A stretch of DNA of 64,000 nt from Chryseobacterium binzhouense (GTDB lineage: Bacteria > Bacteroidota > Bacteroidia > Flavobacteriales > Weeksellaceae). The stretch spans positions 1 to 64,000 of the forward strand of contig NZ_VKOG01000008.1 of the NCBI RefSeq assembly GCF_007474545.1, written 5' to 3'. A program made the translations under genes and the position numbers. Within the stretch, counting starts at the first letter, position 1. Each line of letters opens with the position of its first letter. The notes under the pieces were generated by a model. The model searched no databases. It saw only the letters and a list, made by a program, of their open reading frames with translations, and had not been told where the DNA came from. Shown here piece after piece: positions 31,183 to 40,631 of this stretch.

Positions 31183-33699
31183 TTAGCTTCGCAAATCTTC
31201 CAAAAACTGTTCCAAAGAATGAAGATCGCTAATGAGAACTTCTCTTGCTTTAGCTCCGTTGAATCCGCCTACAATACCACTTGCTTCCAGCTGATCCATA
31301 ATTCTTCCGGCTCTGTTGTATCCCAGTTTCAGCTGTCTTTGAAGCATAGAAGTTGAACCTTGCTGAGTTGAAACAATAATTCTCGCAGCATCTTCAAACA
31401 AAGCGTCTTTTTCGTTAGGATCAAAAGCACCAACTGAGCTTGTAGCATCTTCAGAAACATATTCAGGCAGCAAAAATGCAGAAGCATAACCTTTTTGTTC
31501 ACCAATAAATTCTGCCAGCCTTTCAACTTCCGGAGTATCTACAAAAGCACATTGCAATCTCAGAATTTCATTTCCATTGAAATAAAGCATATCTCCTTTA
31601 CCGATCAGCTGATCAGCTCCCGGAGAATCTAAAATCGTTCTGGAATCTACACTCGAAATTACACGGAATGCAGCTCTTGCCGGGAAATTGGCTTTAATCA
31701 TCCCTGTAATAACATTCACCGATGGTCTTTGTGTAGCAACAATCAGGTGAATTCCTACCGCTCTTGCCAGCTGAGCTAATCTTGCAATCGGGAGTTCTAC
31801 TTCTTTGCCTGCGGTCATAATTAAGTCTGCAAACTCATCCACCACCAAGACAATATACGGTAAATAGCGGTGTCCGTTTTCAGGATTCAATTTTCTTTCG
31901 CTAAACTTTTTATTGTATTCTTTTAAGTTTTTACAGAAAGCATTTTTAAGAAGGTCATAACGCTGATCCATCTCAATACAAAGCGAATTGAGGGTATTAA
32001 TAACCTTATTGGTATCGGTAATAATCGCTTCTTCAGCATCCGGAAGTTTGGCTAAATAATGTCTTTCAATTTTTGAATATAAAGAAAGTTCCACTTTTTT
32101 AGGATCTACCATCACAAATTTCAGTTCGCTCGGATGTTTTTTATAAAGAAGTGAGGTCAAAATAGCATTAATTCCTACCGATTTTCCCTGTCCGGTTGCT
32201 CCTGCCATCAAAAGGTGAGGCATTTTTGACAAATCTGCCATAAAAACTTCATTAGAAATAGTTTTCCCGAACACAACGGGCAAATCCATATCCGTATTTT
32301 GAAATTTTTGAGAAGCAATTACTGATCTCATAGAAACCATCGTAGGATTTTTTCTCGGAACTTCAATGCCAATCGTTCCTTTTCCGGGCATTGGTGCGAT
32401 AATTCTGATTCCCAGAGCAGAGAGATTTAATGCAATATCATCCTGAAGCTTTTTGATGGATGCTACTCTGATTCCTGCTTCCGGAACAATTTCGTATAAA
32501 GTGACAGTAGGTCCTATCGTTGCTTTTATTTCGGCGATACCTACATTAAAGTTTTTAAGAAGACCTACAATTTTATTTTTGTTTTCTTCTAATTCTTCTT
32601 TATTGATTGAAATTTCTTCATTTCCATAATCTTTCAAAAGATCTAAAGTCGGCATCTGGAATTTGGCAAGATCCAATCTGTGATCATATAAACCGTGTTT
32701 TTGTACCAATTCTTGAGACTGCCTGTCAGAATCCTCAATGATATCAACTATTGGCGCTACTTCCACATTAAATTTTATATCTTCAACCGGCTCAGAAAAA
32801 TTGGATGAAATATCAAAAGCATCTTCAGGCTTTACGGCAGGAATAAGGTTTTTTGTTTCAACACTCAGGTTTAGAGAAGTTTCAGTTATTTTTTCTTCAT
32901 CAAACGATGTCTGATTGGGAGTTACAATAGTTTCAGCATTTGATACCGGCTTAGATTCCTTAAATGGAGATTCCTTTTTAGGTTTTTGAACCTTAATTTC
33001 AGATTCGTCAGTTACTGTAATATTGGGAGAATCGGTATTGTTGATTTCTTCTTCCAGTTCCTGATCTGCTTCAAAGCTTTCATCAGAATTGGGCATCATA
33101 GATTTTACCCTTCCGATAGTATTTTCGTTGATGGTATTAAGCTTTGCCTTTACTGAGCTGGGACGAAGATTAAATTCAAGAATAAAATAAAGTGCAATAC
33201 TTACGACTAAAACTACCCAAAGACCTACAGTTCCGATGATTGCAGAAAGAGAATCCATAATCTGATAACCGTAAACTCCGCTTAGAACTCCCTGTCCTTT
33301 GGTAATGGCTCCAAAAAGAATAGGAAGCCAGCAGATGAAAAACAGAGAATGACCAAAAGTCATCCATGGTTTAAAAATTTTCTTTTTCAGGATCATGGTT
33401 CCGAAAACCACAAAGAGAAATGCGACAATAAATGAAGCCACCCCAATACTTTCAAAAATAAAAAGGTTACCCAGCCAGTCACCCAGTTTTCCGAAAATGT
33501 TTGATGACTGTATGCTCTTGTCCAGCATAGTTCCTGCCTGACTCTGATCTGCTTTCCAGTTCATCAGATAAGAGATAAATGACAATGTAAGAACACCGGC
33601 AAAAACGATAAACATTAAGCCGAAAAATATGCGGGGTTTTGATAAAATTTTACCTGCTTCAGGTGTCTGAGATGGTTGTTTGGGTAATTTCTTTTCCAT
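31183..33699 (-). CDS. ftsK: DNA translocase FtsK
   Basis: The 838-residue motor coordinates chromosome segregation with division. Four N-terminal transmembrane helices occupy about residues 25-175, then an acidic, Pro/Ser-rich linker of about 150 residues, and the RecA-like motor from about 370. Walker A is MAGATGQGKSVGINAIL near residue 500 and Walker B is IVLVVDEFADLIM near 616. HLIVATQRPSVNVITG is the conserved sensor block. The winged-helix gamma domain at the end shows LLQRQLKLGYNRAGRIMDQLEASG-like residues that read KOPS-type sites. A -7 box TAAATTTG lies at 33720-33713. Confidence 0.97.
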   Translation of the reverse strand: MEKKLPKQPSQTPEAGKILSKPRIFFGLMFIVFAGVLTLSFISYLMNWKADQSQAGTMLDKSIQSSNIFGKLGDWLGNLFIFESIGVASFIVAFLFVVFGTMILKKKIFKPWMTFGHSLFFICWLPILFGAITKGQGVLSGVYGYQIMDSLSAIIGTVGLWVVLVVSIALYFILEFNLRPSSVKAKLNTINENTIGRVKSMMPNSDESFEADQELEEEINNTDSPNITVTDESEIKVQKPKKESPFKESKPVSNAETIVTPNQTSFDEEKITETSLNLSVETKNLIPAVKPEDAFDISSNFSEPVEDIKFNVEVAPIVDIIEDSDRQSQELVQKHGLYDHRLDLAKFQMPTLDLLKDYGNEEISINKEELEENKNKIVGLLKNFNVGIAEIKATIGPTVTLYEIVPEAGIRVASIKKLQDDIALNLSALGIRIIAPMPGKGTIGIEVPRKNPTMVSMRSVIASQKFQNTDMDLPVVFGKTISNEVFMADLSKMPHLLMAGATGQGKSVGINAILTSLLYKKHPSELKFVMVDPKKVELSLYSKIERHYLAKLPDAEEAIITDTNKVINTLNSLCIEMDQRYDLLKNAFCKNLKEYNKKFSERKLNPENGHRYLPYIVLVVDEFADLIMTAGKEVELPIARLAQLARAVGIHLIVATQRPSVNVITGMIKANFPARAAFRVISSVDSRTILDSPGADQLIGKGDMLYFNGNEILRLQCAFVDTPEVERLAEFIGEQKGYASAFLLPEYVSEDATSSVGAFDPNEKDALFEDAARIIVSTQQGSTSMLQRQLKLGYNRAGRIMDQLEASGIVGGFNGAKAREVLISDLHSLEQFLEDLRS

Positions 33700-33949
33700 A
33701 ATTTAAGTGTGGCAAATTTAATGTTTTTTTTAGATTTTAGTAATCTTTTAGAAGAAAAGAGCTTTGTTTTTTGTATTCGTATTTTATAGCTGAAAACCTG
33801 ACTGATAATTAAGATTAAAATATTTTTAAATTTGTTATTTTGAATGATTCAAAATAAGCAAAAACCTTTCTGGAATGATAAAAAACAGCTTTTTTTGCCG
33901 TCCTTTCGGTTTATCATCCTTATTTTTGCATGTCAAGTAATATAAAATC

Positions 33950-36900
33950 ATGAAGAAGCTGCAGGATATACTTATTTCCACCAGAACAATGGCTGTTCTA
34001 CTGCTCGTTTATGCATTTGCCATGGCTTATGCAACTTTTTTAGAAAACGATTATGGTACACCTACCGCAAAGGCATTAATCTATGAAGCCAAATGGTTTG
34101 AGCTGATTATGCTTCTGCTTATCCTCAATTTCGTAGGAAATATAGGAAGATACAGACTTTGGAGAAGAGAAAAATGGCCTGTCTTGGTTTTTCACCTTTC
34201 TTTCATTTTTATTTTTATCGGGGGAGCTATTACAAGATATATCAGCTTTGAAGGACAAATGAGCATCAGAGAAGGGCAGACTTCCAACGAAATTGTAACG
34301 GATAAGCATTTTTTTAAAATTAAAATTGAAGAAAACGGTGAGACTCTTGATTATCAGGATGTACCATATCTGATGTCTCCGCTGCATAAAGATTTTAAGG
34401 CAACGTATGATTTTAAAGGAAAAAAAATCAAAGTAGTAACGCTTGATTATGTTCAGAGAAAAAAAGACAGTCTGGTTGCAGATCCTAATGGTGCAGAATA
34501 TCTTCATTTAGTATCTACTGCAGAAACAGGAAGGCAGAATATTTACATTAAATCCGGAGAGACAAAATCAATCAATGGGACTTTGGTTACTTTCAACAGA
34601 GCTATTGACGGTGCAGTAGAATTTAAACAGGAAAACGGACAGATTTTAATTAAAACTCCTGTAGATGCTGCTTATATGACCATGGCAACGCAGGCAACCG
34701 GAAATACTGCCAAAGATCAGTATCAGCCTTTGGCTTTGAGAAGCTTATACACAATTAACGAATTAAAGCTGGTAGTTCCTGAAGGTTTAAGAAAAGGAAA
34801 ACTGATGGCTTTTGAAGGTGATAAAAAGAAAGATCAGAATGTTCCTGATGCAATGACGATAGAAATTGAAGGTCCGAAAACCAAACAAACTGTTGAGCTT
34901 TCTGTAGAAAGAGGAAATCCAAATGCATACAAGCAGATTGCAATGGATGGGTTGAATATTATGGTTGGTTTTGGTCCTAAAATTTACAACACTCCTTTTG
35001 CGTTGAAGCTGGACGATTTCGTAATGGAAACTTATCCCGGAAGTTCTTCTCCGAGTGCTTATGAAAGCCATGTGAAAATTATCGACGAAGGAAAGCAGAT
35101 TCCATATAATATTTATATGAATAATGTTTTGAATTATAAAGGTTACCGTTTCTTTCAGGCAAGTTATACGCCGGACAGAATGGGAACTTTACTCTCTGTA
35201 AATCATGATTATTGGGGAACTCTGATTTCTTATATTGGATATGCATTTTTATTCGGAGGAATGTTTGTAATGTTTTTCTGGAAAGGAACACATTTCTGGA
35301 AGCTTAATAAAATGCTGAAAGACATTAACAAGAAAAGAACAGCGATGGTTCTTCTGCTTTTATTAAGTCTGAATTTCAATGCACAAAAAATTGAAACACA
35401 CGGAACATCCGACGGAAGCAGAGAACATGTTCATACAGAAGGAGATGGTCATAATCATGCTCCTGCTCCTGAAAAAGTTGCATCGGAAAGCAGACCGCAA
35501 CAAAATTCTGTAGCCGCTCCGCTTTCAAAAATGAGAATTATTTCGCCGGACGAGATTATAGCGAAAAATAAAATCAGCAGAGAACATGCGGATAAATTTG
35601 GTTATCTTTTAGTGCAGAATTATGAAGGCAGAATAGTTCCTATTAACACACAGGCTTTAGATGTTTTAAGAAAATTATATAAAAAAGATAAGTTTAAAGG
35701 AAGTGACGGAAATTATTTGACAGCTGAACAATGGTTTCTGTCAATCAATACAGATACTCCGAGCTGGACGATGGTTCCCTTAATTAAAGTAGATGCAAAA
35801 GGAGGTAAGGAACTTTTGAGAAAAACAAAAGCCAATGAAGATGGTTATACTACTTTAATGAGTCTTTTTCCTGCAGATGCCAACGGAAATCTTACCTATA
35901 TTTTGGATGAAGACTACAATACAGCGTTTCGCAAAAAACCTGCAGAGCAGTCAGAATATGACAAACAGGTGATCAAACTCAACGAAAGAGTACAAATTTT
36001 TAATGAATTTTTCAGTGGTCAGTTTTTAAGAATTGTTCCTGTGAAAAATGATCCAAACCATACTTGGCATTCGTGGCTTGATCAAAAAATGGAACCTGAT
36101 ATGGAATCCCAGAAAGTGATGGGACCTTATTTTGCAGAGGCACTTCAGGCACAGAATACAGGAAATTGGGCAAAAGCTGATATTGAACTAAAAAAACTTT
36201 CTGATTTTCAGCAAAAATGGGGAAAAGCAGTTGTACCGTCTCAGTCGAAAGTTGATCTGGAAGTTTTTATGAATAAAGCTGACATCAACTTTAAGCTTTT
36301 AATTTTTTATACGATCATTGGCGGTTTGCTTTTTATTTTAGGTTTTGTAGAATTATTCAAGCCTAATAAAATTTTAAACAGAATTATCAAGGCGATTATT
36401 TATATTGGAGTTGTAGGCTATATCTGTCATTTCTTCGGATTAGTAGGAAGATGGTATATTTCAGGTCATGCTCCTTGGAGTAATGGTTACGAAGCTATCA
36501 TATTTATTTCTTGGGTTGGTATTTCTGCCGGATTGATGTTCTATTTTGGATTCGGAAAGAGTTCAGGAGTACAATTGCCAAACCGTACGTTAGCAACAAC
36601 AATTAGATTTTTCGGGAATGATAATCATTCCAACGCCTTAATTCCTGCAGCCGGTTTTATGGTGGCTGTTATTATGATGGGATTTGCTCATGGAGGTTCT
36701 GCTCTTGATCCGCAAATTACCCCACTGGTTCCGGTTCTTAAATCGTATTGGCTGATTGTACACGTTGCCATTATTGTATCTAGTTATGGTTTCTTTGCGC
36801 TGTCGATGATTATAGCCGTGATTTCATTGATATTCTATATCATTACAGATAAAAAGCAATTCAAACTGCACAATGATTCTACTCTGAAAGAATTGGCAAT

Positions 36901-37294
36901 TGTTTCTGAAATGTCTTTAACAATTGGTCTGTTTGCATTAACTGTCGGAAACTTTTTAGGCGGAATCTGGGCAAACGAATCCTGGGGAAGATATTGGAGC
37001 TGGGATCCGAAAGAAACATGGGCATTTATCTCGATCATGGTGTACGCATTTGTTTTACACATGAGATTGGTTCCTGGATTAAGAAGCAGATGGGCATTTC
37101 ACGTAGCGACAATGTTTGCATTCTGCTCAATGGTAATGACATATTTTGGGGTGAATTATTACTTAAGCGGACTCCATTCTTACGCAGCAGGAGATCCTGT
37201 TCCGATTCCTGTTTGGGTTTATATTGGTTTGGCAATAATGCTTACATTATCTATTGTCTCTTACGTTAAGTTTGTTTCTTTAAAGAAAAAATAA
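33950..37294 (+). CDS. Cytochrome c synthetase CcsBA (fused ResB-CcsA)
   Basis: This 1114-residue integral membrane protein combines a ResB/CcsB-like N-terminal part (helices from residue 10 and around 90, RYRLWRREKWPVLVFHLSFIFIFIGG) with a C-terminal CcsA part. The heme-handling WWD motif is WGRYWSWDPKETWAFI near residue 1010, with flanking histidines (VYAFVLHMR). It ligates heme to exported apocytochromes. The middle (about residues 460-780) is an unusual insert: a hydrophobic stretch (AMVLLLLLSLNFNAQ), a His-rich segment (HVHTEGDGHNH) and a soluble domain. A TATTTTTG box lies at 33921-33928. It is a single-gene unit ended by a strong hairpin. Confidence 0.94.
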   Translation: MKKLQDILISTRTMAVLLLVYAFAMAYATFLENDYGTPTAKALIYEAKWFELIMLLLILNFVGNIGRYRLWRREKWPVLVFHLSFIFIFIGGAITRYISFEGQMSIREGQTSNEIVTDKHFFKIKIEENGETLDYQDVPYLMSPLHKDFKATYDFKGKKIKVVTLDYVQRKKDSLVADPNGAEYLHLVSTAETGRQNIYIKSGETKSINGTLVTFNRAIDGAVEFKQENGQILIKTPVDAAYMTMATQATGNTAKDQYQPLALRSLYTINELKLVVPEGLRKGKLMAFEGDKKKDQNVPDAMTIEIEGPKTKQTVELSVERGNPNAYKQIAMDGLNIMVGFGPKIYNTPFALKLDDFVMETYPGSSSPSAYESHVKIIDEGKQIPYNIYMNNVLNYKGYRFFQASYTPDRMGTLLSVNHDYWGTLISYIGYAFLFGGMFVMFFWKGTHFWKLNKMLKDINKKRTAMVLLLLLSLNFNAQKIETHGTSDGSREHVHTEGDGHNHAPAPEKVASESRPQQNSVAAPLSKMRIISPDEIIAKNKISREHADKFGYLLVQNYEGRIVPINTQALDVLRKLYKKDKFKGSDGNYLTAEQWFLSINTDTPSWTMVPLIKVDAKGGKELLRKTKANEDGYTTLMSLFPADANGNLTYILDEDYNTAFRKKPAEQSEYDKQVIKLNERVQIFNEFFSGQFLRIVPVKNDPNHTWHSWLDQKMEPDMESQKVMGPYFAEALQAQNTGNWAKADIELKKLSDFQQKWGKAVVPSQSKVDLEVFMNKADINFKLLIFYTIIGGLLFILGFVELFKPNKILNRIIKAIIYIGVVGYICHFFGLVGRWYISGHAPWSNGYEAIIFISWVGISAGLMFYFGFGKSSGVQLPNRTLATTIRFFGNDNHSNALIPAAGFMVAVIMMGFAHGGSALDPQITPLVPVLKSYWLIVHVAIIVSSYGFFALSMIIAVISLIFYIITDKKQFKLHNDSTLKELAIVSEMSLTIGLFALTVGNFLGGIWANESWGRYWSWDPKETWAFISIMVYAFVLHMRLVPGLRSRWAFHVATMFAFCSMVMTYFGVNYYLSGLHSYAAGDPVPIPVWVYIGLAIMLTLSIVSYVKFVSLKKK

Positions 37295-37315
37295 ATTTAG
37301 TTGTATTATAAATAA

Positions 37316-37345
37316 AATCCCGAAAGTAATTTTTCGGGATTTTTT
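37316..37345 (+). terminator. Terminator of ccsBA
   Basis: AATCCCGAAA (37316-37325) pairs with TTTCGGGATT (37332-37341) and leads into a T run. Confidence 0.85.
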
Positions 37346-37436
37346 ATTTCAAAAAAATAAATTTAAAACCAAAATTTATATCTGTTTTTTACATATCTTT
37401 ATGATATCAAAATAATATCAATTTAAAATTAACACT

Positions 37437-38315
37437 ATGGAAAAAGTTTTAAAACCTATGTCTGGCTATTTGGCACTTATTATCAGTCTGCTTTTGCTGG
37501 CTTTTTGTATTTATCTGTTCGTTCTCGGGGTAGATGATAGGGTAGACAATAATGTTACTTATCTTATTATTTCGTTTGTGTGTTTTGCTGTTACATTGTT
37601 TTTCATGAAAGGCTTGATGATTATTCAGCCTAATCACTCAAGAGTATTGAATTTTTTCGGAAAATATGTAGGAACAGTGAAAGAAAATGGTTTGTTTTTC
37701 ATCAACCCATTATACTCTTCACAAAAAATGTCTCTCCGTTCTGAAAATTTGCAGGGACAGACGCTTAAGGTAAACGATAAAATGGGAAATCCTATCGAAA
37801 TTGCTGTTGTTATGGTCTGGAAAGTTGGAGACACTTACAAAGCTGCTTTTGATGTTGAAAGGTATACAGATTTTGTAAAAATGCAGAGCGAAGCAGCAGT
37901 TCGTCATTTGGCAATGAGTTTTCCTTATGACAATTTGGAAGACGATCATGCGCCGATAACTTTAAGAGAAGGTGGCGATAAAATCAATTCGATTCTTGAG
38001 CAGGAACTTACCGACAGATTATCCAAAGCGGGTATCATCATCCAGGAAGCCAGAATTTCACATTTGGCTTATGCATCCGAAATTGCAGGAGCAATGCTTC
38101 AGAGACAGCAGGCAACAGCAATTGTGGCAGCCAGAACTAAAATTGTAGAAGGAGCTGTAGGAATGGTAGATTTAGCTTTAAAGAAACTCTCGGAAGAAAA
38201 TATTGTAGAACTGGATGATGAAAGAAAAGCAGCAATGGTAAGCAATCTTATGGTAGTTCTATGCGGTGAAAAAGCAGCAACTCCAATTTTAAACGCTGGA
38301 ACATTATATAATTAA
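37437..38315 (+). CDS. SPFH-domain (band 7/stomatin) membrane protein
   Basis: The 292-residue protein has two N-terminal transmembrane helices (LALIISLLLLAFCIYLFVLG and LIISFVCFAVTLFFMKGLMII) followed by the SPFH domain (IIQPNHSRVLNFFGKYVGTVKENGLFFINPLYS through LSKAGIIIQEARISHLAYA) and an Ala/Gln-rich helix (AGAMLQRQQATAIVAARTKIVEGAVGMVDLAL), typical of flotillin/HflK-like oligomers. These form membrane scaffolds for proteases or lipid domains. The next gene, an Arc-like small protein, is a usual partner in Flavobacteriia. Specific function unknown. Confidence 0.92.
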   Translation: MEKVLKPMSGYLALIISLLLLAFCIYLFVLGVDDRVDNNVTYLIISFVCFAVTLFFMKGLMIIQPNHSRVLNFFGKYVGTVKENGLFFINPLYSSQKMSLRSENLQGQTLKVNDKMGNPIEIAVVMVWKVGDTYKAAFDVERYTDFVKMQSEAAVRHLAMSFPYDNLEDDHAPITLREGGDKINSILEQELTDRLSKAGIIIQEARISHLAYASEIAGAMLQRQQATAIVAARTKIVEGAVGMVDLALKKLSEENIVELDDERKAAMVSNLMVVLCGEKAATPILNAGTLYN

Positions 38316-38477
38316 GTAATTTTGAGGCTAAGAATTAATAACAAGCATAGGTCTTTGAGTGAAATTGAAGATTCTATGTAATCAAACGCCTTTTCAAACT
38401 TAAAAACAGACAGATTATAAAAAATCTTTGCGCCTTTGGGTTAAAAACAAAAAGCAATAAGAAAAACCAAGCAATAA

Positions 38478-38666
38478 ATGAAATCAGAAAAAGCCCAAAA
38501 TTCGTCAGAACATAAAACAAAAAAATCCTTTGTGATAAGAATTGACGAATCTACCTATAAGCTTCTGGAAAAATGGGCGAATGACGAATTCAGGAGTGTA
38601 AACGGTCAGATTGAATTTCTACTAAATCAGAATCTGATCAATTCAGGAAGAAAGAAAAAAGAATAA
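38478..38666 (+). CDS. Small ribbon-helix-helix (Arc-like) DNA-binding protein
   Basis: This is a 62-residue protein. After a Lys-rich tail, KKSFVIRIDESTYKLLEKWANDEFRSVNGQIEFLLNQNL fits the ribbon-helix-helix pattern: one strand (FVIRI) and two helices, as in Arc and MetJ. It should dimerise and insert the strand pair in the DNA groove. It lies 162 bp after the SPFH gene, in the same direction, with a strong terminator behind it; SPFH-Arc pairing is a recurring arrangement from memory. The gap holds an AT-rich stretch with a TCTTTGCGCCTTTGGGT phrase that resembles dispersed flavobacterial intergenic repeats. Confidence 0.82.
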   Translation: MKSEKAQNSSEHKTKKSFVIRIDESTYKLLEKWANDEFRSVNGQIEFLLNQNLINSGRKKKE

Positions 38667-38686
38667 ATAGAATTAAATATTAGTAC

Positions 38687-38712
38687 AGCAGAGATTTTTC
38701 TCTGCTTTTTTT
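38687..38712 (+). terminator. Terminator of the SPFH-Arc unit
   Basis: AGCAGAGA (38688-38695 region) pairs with TCTCTGCT (38699-38706) over a TTTT loop, followed by TTTTTT. It also lies at the end of the convergent small membrane-protein gene. Confidence 0.8.
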
Positions 38713-38860
38713 AATCCAGACAGCTTTTGAGGCTATCGGCTCCAAAATAAAAAATTACCAGCCAGACCAAACCTTTTATGGTGAAAAATGCCAATCCTGC
38801 CCATCCGACACGCTTAAACCACTTTTTAAATTTGGATTCTTTTTCCTGTGAATTTTCCAT
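38711..38860 (-). CDS. Small single-pass membrane protein
   Basis: This encodes about 49 residues from ATG 38860, beginning MENSQEKESKFKKWFKRVGW. One hydrophobic helix (AGLAFFTIKGLVWLVIFYFG) follows a basic patch, predicting an N-in orientation. The ATG at 38893 is excluded because TATCTTTG (38888-38881), a -7 box, lies downstream of it. No function is known; similar short proteins occur in related genomes as far as I recall. Confidence 0.65.
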   Translation of the reverse strand: MENSQEKESKFKKWFKRVGWAGLAFFTIKGLVWLVIFYFGADSLKSCLD

Positions 38861-38989
38861 TTTTAAATTTTTTACTCTTACAAAGATAACCATGTTTATA
38901 ATTAGTCCAAATAAAATAAGCCTGAAAATTAAAATTTTTCTGTTGGATAATATTTTTTTATCTTAGGCGAAACGAAAAGTTAAAATTGT

Positions 38990-40540
38990 ATGTCTAAAAA
39001 AGCCAAAGATTTCGGAATTGAAAAATCATTAAAAAATTTAGGAATCAAAGATGAAAATAAAGGAACTTCTACCGGAGGGAAGTTTTTTGCATCAGGAAAA
39101 TCTATCGAAAGTTATTCTCCGGCAGACGGAAAGCTTATTGCTAAAGTAAAGCTGTCGGGAGAAAAAGATTATGACAAAGTAATAGAATCTGCACAGAAGG
39201 CATTTGTAGAGTTCAGAATGATTCCGGCTCCGAAAAGAGGAGAAATTGTAAGACAATTAGGATTAAAACTTAGAGAATATAAAGACGACCTCGGTAAACT
39301 GGTTTCCTATGAAATGGGAAAATCTTTACAGGAAGGTTTGGGAGAAGTGCAGGAAATGATAGATATCTGCGATTTTGCAGTCGGTCTTTCCAGACAGCTT
39401 CACGGTTATACAATGCACTCGGAAAGACCGGGACACAGAATGTATGAGCAGTATCATCCTCTTGGAATTGTGGGAATTATCACTGCATTCAACTTTCCGG
39501 TGGCAGTTTGGGCGTGGAATACCGCTTTAGCCTGGATCTGTGGAAATGTCACCATCTGGAAGCCTTCGGAAAAAACTCCGCTTTGTGCTATTGCCTGTCA
39601 GAACATAATGAATGAAGTTCTAAAGGATAATGATCTTTCTGAAGGAATTTCGAGTGTTTTGGTTGCAGATCACGAAATCGGACAAAAACTGGTAGATGAC
39701 AAGAGAGTTGCATTGATCTCATTTACAGGTTCTACAAGAGTGGGAAGAAGGGTTTCTGCAAAGGTAGCTGAAAGATTTGGAAAATCAATTTTGGAATTGG
39801 GCGGAAACAATGCAATTATTATTTCTAAAGATGCAGATTTGGATATGTCAATTATTGGAGCAGTATTCGGAGCTGTGGGAACTGCAGGACAAAGATGTAC
39901 TTCTACAAGAAGGCTGATTATCCACGAAAGCGTTTATGATGAGGTGAAAAACCGTTTGGTGAAAGCTTATGGACAACTGAAAATAGGAAATCCTCTGGAT
40001 GAAAGTAACCATGTAGGTCCGCTGATTGATACTGATGCAGTAAAACAATATGAAAAAGCCATAGAAAAATGCAAATCTGAGGGCGGAAATTTTATTGTGG
40101 AAGGCGGTGTTTTATCCGGAAAAAATTACGAATCAGGCTGTTACGTAAAGCCTTGCATTGCTGAGGTTGAAAATTCTTACGAAATTGTTCAGCACGAAAC
40201 TTTTGCACCAATTTTATATTTAATCAAATATTCAGGTCTTGATGAAGCGATTGCCATTCAGAATGATGTGCCACAAGGTTTGTCATCAGCAATTATGACT
40301 CAGAATCTGAGAGAAGCAGAGCTTTTTCTTTCACATGCCGGATCAGATTGCGGAATTGCCAATGTGAATATAGGAACTTCCGGTGCTGAGATTGGTGGTG
40401 CTTTTGGTGGTGAAAAAGAAACAGGTGGAGGTAGAGAATCAGGTTCTGATGTATGGAAATATTACATGAGAAGACAGACCAATACCATCAATTATACAAC
40501 CAATCTTCCTTTAGCACAGGGAATTAAGTTTGATTTATAA
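38990..40540 (+). CDS. ALDH7-type aldehyde dehydrogenase (aminoadipate semialdehyde / piperideine-6-carboxylate)
   Basis: The 516-residue NAD-dependent enzyme belongs to the ALDH7 (antiquitin) group: IESYSPADGKLIAKVKLSG, GIITAFNFPVAVWAWNTALAWICGNVTIWKPSEKTPL, SFTGSTRVGRRVSAKVAERFG, LELGGNNAIII (general-base Glu), GTAGQRCTSTRRLI (catalytic Cys) and the C-terminal FGGEKETGGGRESGSDVWK. It should oxidise 2-aminoadipate-6-semialdehyde to 2-aminoadipate, the step after lysine 6-transamination. The lysine 6-aminotransferase gene follows 92 bp downstream, as in Flavobacterium lutescens lat-pcd, which fixes the substrate with good confidence. Confidence 0.93.
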   Translation: MSKKAKDFGIEKSLKNLGIKDENKGTSTGGKFFASGKSIESYSPADGKLIAKVKLSGEKDYDKVIESAQKAFVEFRMIPAPKRGEIVRQLGLKLREYKDDLGKLVSYEMGKSLQEGLGEVQEMIDICDFAVGLSRQLHGYTMHSERPGHRMYEQYHPLGIVGIITAFNFPVAVWAWNTALAWICGNVTIWKPSEKTPLCAIACQNIMNEVLKDNDLSEGISSVLVADHEIGQKLVDDKRVALISFTGSTRVGRRVSAKVAERFGKSILELGGNNAIIISKDADLDMSIIGAVFGAVGTAGQRCTSTRRLIIHESVYDEVKNRLVKAYGQLKIGNPLDESNHVGPLIDTDAVKQYEKAIEKCKSEGGNFIVEGGVLSGKNYESGCYVKPCIAEVENSYEIVQHETFAPILYLIKYSGLDEAIAIQNDVPQGLSSAIMTQNLREAELFLSHAGSDCGIANVNIGTSGAEIGGAFGGEKETGGGRESGSDVWKYYMRRQTNTINYTTNLPLAQGIKFDL

Positions 40541-40631
40541 TTTTCAATTTAAACTTGAGTTTTTCAGGGATTTAATTGGTGTTTTATTAGTTTAAATCTT
40601 TGAATTTTTTTAATCTTTCAATCACAGTTAT

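Noticed and set aside
38316..38477. Gene between the SPFH and Arc-like genes
   Set aside because: No frame of useful length or composition is present; only AT-rich spacer with a repeat-like TCTTTGCGCC phrase.
38711..38893. Longer start for the small membrane protein at ATG 38893
   Set aside because: A TATCTTTG -7 box lies downstream of it, so transcription starts after this codon.
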